Below, piece by piece: positions 60,174 through 64,000 of a stretch of 64,000 bases of DNA. The DNA comes from Novosphingobium sp. IK01. GTDB taxonomy: Bacteria > Pseudomonadota > Alphaproteobacteria > Sphingomonadales > Sphingomonadaceae. The position numbers were made by a program, and so were the translations under genes. The stretch is taken from positions 1,178,001-1,242,000 of the forward strand of contig NZ_BTFW01000001.1 in the NCBI RefSeq assembly GCF_033242265.1. The letters are read 5' to 3'. Every line of letters starts with the position of its first letter. Position 1 is the stretch's first letter. The notes under the pieces were generated by a model that saw nothing but the letters and a program-made list of their open reading frames with translations, was not told the DNA's origin and searched no databases.

Positions 60174-60962
60174 TCAGGGCAGGCCATTCCCGCAAGGATC
60201 GCCCACCAGATCGACATCGCCCGCGTGAACGGCAAGCATGCGACCATCGGCAAGGCGCAGTTGCGCCACGCCATCGGCATCGATCCCGGCAAAACCACCC
60301 ATGATGGCCCCATGGGCCTTGTCGTTGACAGAAACAAGCGTGCCCCGCGGCACCGCGCAGGCTTCCCACCGTGCGCGCAAGACCGGCCATTGCCCGGTAT
60401 GCCAGGCGGCCAGATGCAAGGCCCAGCGTTCGGCCAGAACCTGCGCAAAGACATCGCGCGAAACGGGATGGCCCAGTTCGGCAAGGCTCGTCGTCGCGCG
60501 CCCCTCCACCTGTGGGGCCTGGGCCAGATTGACCCCGATCCCCACCACGATGGCCGCGCCGCTGCGTTCGAGCAGCACGCCCGCCAGCTTGGCCGATCCC
60601 ACCAGCAGGTCGTTGGGCCACTTGAGATAGAGGTGCGCAAGGCCGGGGCACAGTGTCGCCACCGCTTCATGAACGGCAAGCCCCGCCACCAGCGCAAGCG
60701 TCTGGGGTGCAGTTTCTCCCGGCGCCAGCAGCGCAAGGGTCGATCCCATGAAATTGCCGGCGCCATCGCTCCAGACACGGCCCGAACGGCCCCGCCCGGC
60801 GCTCTGGCGATCGGCAATCAGCCAATACCCCTCAAAAGGGCAATCCCCCCCACCCGCGCGCGCGAGAAGCGCAGCGTTGGTGGAGGGGATTTCGTTGACG
60901 ACTTCGAACAAGACGAAGTGCTTGTCGTGATCAGGCGAAGTGGAACAACGCGGCAGCCGCAT
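60174..60962 (-). CDS. birA: biotin--[acetyl-CoA-carboxylase] ligase
   Basis: A 262-residue ligase without an N-terminal DNA-binding domain, so it is enzymatic only. PSTNAALLARA, SAGRGRSGRVWSD (biotinyl-AMP loop), YLKWPNDLLV and the C-terminal beta domain (RGTLVSVNDKA...) are visible. It attaches biotin to carboxyl-carrier protein. The first 31 bases overlap the end of nuoN; a GTG about 16 codons in could be the true start. Confidence 0.9.
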   Translation of the reverse strand: MRLPRCSTSPDHDKHFVLFEVVNEIPSTNAALLARAGGGDCPFEGYWLIADRQSAGRGRSGRVWSDGAGNFMGSTLALLAPGETAPQTLALVAGLAVHEAVATLCPGLAHLYLKWPNDLLVGSAKLAGVLLERSGAAIVVGIGVNLAQAPQVEGRATTSLAELGHPVSRDVFAQVLAERWALHLAAWHTGQWPVLRARWEACAVPRGTLVSVNDKAHGAIMGGFAGIDADGVAQLRLADGRMLAVHAGDVDLVGDPCGNGLP

Positions 60963-62397
60963 TGCCCGCCAGACCGCCCAGCCACTTGGTGAGCAGATAG
61001 CCCAGCGGCGAGATGAACAGCGTGGCGAGAACCAGCAGCACCGAGTGCGCGATGTCGCTCGAACCCTTCACCTTGTCGGCAGCCTCGTCGAAGTAGAGCA
61101 CCTTGACCACCTTGAGGTAGTAGAAGGCACCGATCACCGACGCAGCGATAGCGATCGAGCCCAGCGCCACGAGGTGCGCCTGAACCGCAGCCTGGAACAC
61201 CACGAACTTGCCCCAGAAGCCCAGCAGCGGCGGAAGGCCCGCCAGGCTGAGCATCACGCAGGCCAGAGCCAGTGCCAGACCCGGACGGGTCTTCGACAGG
61301 CCCGCCAGATCGCTGATCGCCTCGACCTGCTCGCCATTGGCATCGCGCAGCATCAGGATCGCCACGAAACCGGCCACCGACATCGCCACGTAGATGGCGA
61401 GGTAGACGAGCACGGCCGCAGCGCCCGGCTGGTTGGCGCAAGCCAGACCAACGAGCATGAAGCCGACGTTGTTGATCGACGAATAGGCCATCAGGCGCTT
61501 GATGTTGGTCTGGCCGATGGCGCCCAGTGCCCCGATCACGATCGAGAGCAGCGCGGCGAAGATGATGATCTGCTGCCAGGCACCCGGCTGGGCCCCATAG
61601 GCTTCGAGGCTCACGCGCATCATCAGCGTCAGCGCGGCAGCCTTGGGGGCCGTCGCGAAGAACGCGGTGACGGGCGTGGGCGCGCCTTCATAAACGTCGG
61701 GCGTCCACATGTGGAACGGCGCGGCGCTGATCTTGAAGGCAAGCCCGGCCAGCACGAAGACGAGGCCGAACGTGGCACCCGTGCCCAGACCATGATGGGC
61801 CAGAGCAAGGCGGATGCCGTCGAAGTTGGTCGTGCCGGTAAAGCCGTAGGTGAGGCTCACACCATAGAGCAGGATGCCCGAAGCGAGCGAGCCGAGCACG
61901 AAGTACTTGAGGCCCGATTCCGCCGAGCGGTCATCGTTGCGCAGGATCGAGGCCAGCACATAGGAAGCAAGGCTGTTGAGTTCGAGACCGATGTAGAGCG
62001 TGAGCAGGTCGGTCGCCGAGACCATGATCCCCATGCCCAGCGCCGCGAACAGCACCAGGATCGGGAATTCGGCCCGCATCGAGCGCACGCGCTCGAAATA
62101 GGCCGGTGCAACGATCAGCGTCACACCCGCGCCGACATAGATCAGAAGCTTGGCAAAGGCGGCAAAGGCGTCGGCGCGATAGAGGCCACCGAAAGCGGAG
62201 ACATCCGCACCGCTGGCCGACCCGCACAGGGCGGGCGCGGCGATCAGCGCGCAGGCGGCCAGCACGGCCACTGACAGGATCGAGATCAGGCGCGAGGCCT
62301 TGTCACCACCCCAGGCGGCCACGAGCAGCAGGACCAGACCGGAAATGCTCAGCACTTCCTCGGCCATGGTGATCTGCAAAGAACGAAGGAGTTCCAT
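60931..62397 (-). CDS. nuoN: NADH-quinone oxidoreductase subunit N
   Basis: A 488-residue membrane subunit of complex I with 14 helices, a proton-channel (antiporter-like) subunit. LYIGLELNSLASYVLAS (the key Glu in helix 5), AGLAFKISAAPFHMWTPDVYEGAPTPV (helix 7-8 Lys region), KRLMAYSSINNVGFML and the lysine of GFWGKFVVF are present. Its ATG touches the nuoM stop. Confidence 0.96.
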   Translation of the reverse strand: MELLRSLQITMAEEVLSISGLVLLLVAAWGGDKASRLISILSVAVLAACALIAAPALCGSASGADVSAFGGLYRADAFAAFAKLLIYVGAGVTLIVAPAYFERVRSMRAEFPILVLFAALGMGIMVSATDLLTLYIGLELNSLASYVLASILRNDDRSAESGLKYFVLGSLASGILLYGVSLTYGFTGTTNFDGIRLALAHHGLGTGATFGLVFVLAGLAFKISAAPFHMWTPDVYEGAPTPVTAFFATAPKAAALTLMMRVSLEAYGAQPGAWQQIIIFAALLSIVIGALGAIGQTNIKRLMAYSSINNVGFMLVGLACANQPGAAAVLVYLAIYVAMSVAGFVAILMLRDANGEQVEAISDLAGLSKTRPGLALALACVMLSLAGLPPLLGFWGKFVVFQAAVQAHLVALGSIAIAASVIGAFYYLKVVKVLYFDEAADKVKGSSDIAHSVLLVLATLFISPLGYLLTKWLGGLAGNAAAALFHFA

Positions 62398-63941
62398 CAG
62401 TGCGCCTCCCCGTGCGCGGCTTGGGCAGCAGCTTCGCCTTCAACAGGCTTGGCCGTTCCCAGTTGCAGTTGCGCGTCGCCCTTGGGCTTGGCCGAAGCCA
62501 GGCGCGTTTCGAGCGTGGCGATGTCCTTGCGCATGGGCGCAACGAACGTCTCGGGATAGACACCCATCCACAGGACCAGAGCCGCGATCGGAACCATCAT
62601 TGCCCATTCGCGGCAATCAAGGTCGGCCATGGCGGCCGCATCGGCATTCTTCTGGTCGCCGAAGATCACGCGGCGGTAGAGATAGAGCATGTAGGCTGCG
62701 CCCAGGATGATCCCGGTGCCGCAGACCAGCGCCACCCAGCTGCTTTCGGCGTAAACGCCCATCAGCGAGAGGAATTCACCCACGAAGCCGCTGGTGCCCG
62801 GAAGGCCGATCGCGGCCATCGTGAAGAGCATCATGAACAGCGCGTAGTAGGGCATGTTGATGGCCAGGCCACCATAGCGGCTGATTTCGCGGGTGTGCAG
62901 GCGGTCGTAGATGACGCCCACGCCCAGGAACAGCGCGCCCGAGACCAGACCATGGCTGAGCATGACCAGCATCGAGCCTTCGAGGCCCTGACGGTTGAAC
63001 GAGAACAGGCCGATCGTGACGATCGCCATGTGGGCGACCGACGAATAGGCGATCAGCTTCTTCATGTCGCTCTGGACCAGCGCGATCAGCGAGGTGATCA
63101 CGACGGCGGCCATCGACAGGCCCCAGATCATCGGCGCGAACTGTGCCGAAGCTTCGGGGAACATCGGCAGCGAGAAGCGGATGAAGCCGTAGCCACCCAT
63201 CTTGAGCATGACGCCCGCCAGGATCACCGAACCGCCGGTGGGAGCCTGAACGTGGGCATCGGGCAGCCAGGTGTGGACCGGCCACATCGGCATCTTGACC
63301 GCGAAGCTGGCGAAGAAGGCCAGCCACAGCCAAGTCTGCGCCTGAACCGGGAAGCTGGTGACCATCAGGGTCGGGATGTCGCTGGTGCCAGCGGCGTTCA
63401 CCATCCAGAACATCGCGATCAGCATCAGAACCGAGCCGAGCAGCGTGTAGAGGAAGAACTTGTAGCTGGCGTAGATACGATCCGCGCCACCCCAGATACC
63501 GATGATCAGGTACATCGGGATCAGGCCGGCTTCGAACATGATGTAGAAGAGGAAGATGTCCTGGGCGGTGAAGACGCCGATCATCAGCGTCTCCATCGCG
63601 AGGAAGGCGGCGTAGTATTCACCCGCGCGCTTCTCGATCGAGTTCCAGCTCGCACCGATACAGATCGGCATGAGGAACACGGTCAGCGCGATCAGCAGCA
63701 GGGCGATGCCGTCGATGCCCAGCTTCCAGGAGAAGCCCGCGAAGAGAGCGGCATGTTCCTGGAACTGCCACTGCGCCCCGCCGGTGTCGAAATTGACCCA
63801 GAGCACGAGGCCCAGTGCCAGATCGACGAGGGTTGTCACCAGTGCGATCAGGCGCGCGGCCTCCCGACTGGCCTTGAGAGCCAGGCCGGCGCCGACAAGC
63901 GGCACCAGCATCATGAGCGAAAGGATCGGAAATCCGGTCAT
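62397..63941 (-). CDS. nuoM: NADH-quinone oxidoreductase subunit M
   Basis: A 514-residue complex I proton-channel subunit. FYIMFEAGLIPMYLIIGIWGG (key Glu), FASFAVKMPMWPVHTWLPDAHVQAPTGGSVILAGVMLKMGGYG and KKLIAYSSVAHM are intact. The C-terminus is a charged Ala-rich tail (AKPVEGEAAAQAAHGEAH). It overlaps nuoL by 4 bases and nuoN by 1 base. Confidence 0.96.
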   Translation of the reverse strand: MTGFPILSLMMLVPLVGAGLALKASREAARLIALVTTLVDLALGLVLWVNFDTGGAQWQFQEHAALFAGFSWKLGIDGIALLLIALTVFLMPICIGASWNSIEKRAGEYYAAFLAMETLMIGVFTAQDIFLFYIMFEAGLIPMYLIIGIWGGADRIYASYKFFLYTLLGSVLMLIAMFWMVNAAGTSDIPTLMVTSFPVQAQTWLWLAFFASFAVKMPMWPVHTWLPDAHVQAPTGGSVILAGVMLKMGGYGFIRFSLPMFPEASAQFAPMIWGLSMAAVVITSLIALVQSDMKKLIAYSSVAHMAIVTIGLFSFNRQGLEGSMLVMLSHGLVSGALFLGVGVIYDRLHTREISRYGGLAINMPYYALFMMLFTMAAIGLPGTSGFVGEFLSLMGVYAESSWVALVCGTGIILGAAYMLYLYRRVIFGDQKNADAAAMADLDCREWAMMVPIAALVLWMGVYPETFVAPMRKDIATLETRLASAKPKGDAQLQLGTAKPVEGEAAAQAAHGEAH

Positions 63942-64000
63942 TGTGCAATCACCCAGCTGATCGCGCCGACGAGACCGACGAGCATGACCAGCGCATAGCT
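63938..64000 (-). CDS. nuoL: NADH-quinone oxidoreductase subunit L (C-terminal end only)
   Basis: Only the last 20 codons and the stop are in the window (SYALVMLVGLVGAISWVIAQ), a hydrophobic C-terminal helix. The stop overlaps the nuoM start (ATGA). Assignment rests on the invariant nuoL-nuoM-nuoN order rather than on this short piece. Confidence 0.75.
   Translation of the reverse strand, partial: SYALVMLVGLVGAISWVIAQ

Overview
The window is ordinary chromosomal DNA from a GC-rich alphaproteobacterium, most likely a sphingomonad (Novosphingobium or a close relative). This placement is inferred from gene content and order: rpmF-plsX-fabH-ihfA-merR, comEC divergent from gltX-gltA, phoR-pstSCAB-phoU-phoB, and nuoLMN-birA-coaX-rnj-DUF1467. 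It also rests on recall of sphingomonad protein variants; no search was run. There is no insertion sequence, prophage, CRISPR array, rRNA operon or replication origin. Both edges cut genes: an M20 peptidase on the left and nuoL on the right.

Layout. 0-4 kb, minus strand: a secreted M20 peptidase and a hydroxycinnamoyl-CoA hydratase/lyase plus vanillin dehydrogenase pair (ferulate side-chain catabolism), with operator-like inverted repeats upstream. 4-6.4 kb: a TonB-dependent receptor whose leader holds a terminator with a competing hairpin. 6.6-17.7 kb: a tightly overlapping glycogen operon (glgP, glgB, glgC, glgA, pgm, glgX) preceded by a small ORF with a strong ribosome binding site. 17.7-21 kb, minus strand: MerR regulator, ihfA, fabH, plsX, rpmF. 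21-24 kb: MAPEG-like protein, metallo-hydrolase, XRE/S24 regulator, small conserved protein. 24-29 kb: comEC, gltX, gltA.

29-37.3 kb is the least understood stretch. It has a secreted protein with 15-bp repeats, then a four-gene minus-strand cluster: a histidine-kinase-like protein without its phosphoacceptor histidine, an unknown helical protein, a Rossmann-like plus membrane protein, and an Hpt-like protein also lacking its histidine. Divergent from it is a 909-residue membrane coiled-coil protein. I regard this as the best candidate for an undescribed system.

37-44.2 kb: amino-acid permease, panB, DUF475/TerC-like protein, flavodoxin-like protein, recJ, and five consecutive tRNA-Glu genes (four UUC, one CUC). 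Three of the tRNAs lie in an exact 93-bp tandem repeat. 44.3-47.7 kb: alcohol dehydrogenase and semialdehyde dehydrogenase, divergent, around a perfect 9-bp inverted repeat, then a small repeat-rich protein. 48.5-55.9 kb: the Pho regulon operon with a three-half-site Pho box before pstS. 56-64 kb: a small membrane protein, a bestrophin-like protein, and then the minus-strand nuo-birA-coaX-rnj-DUF1467 run.
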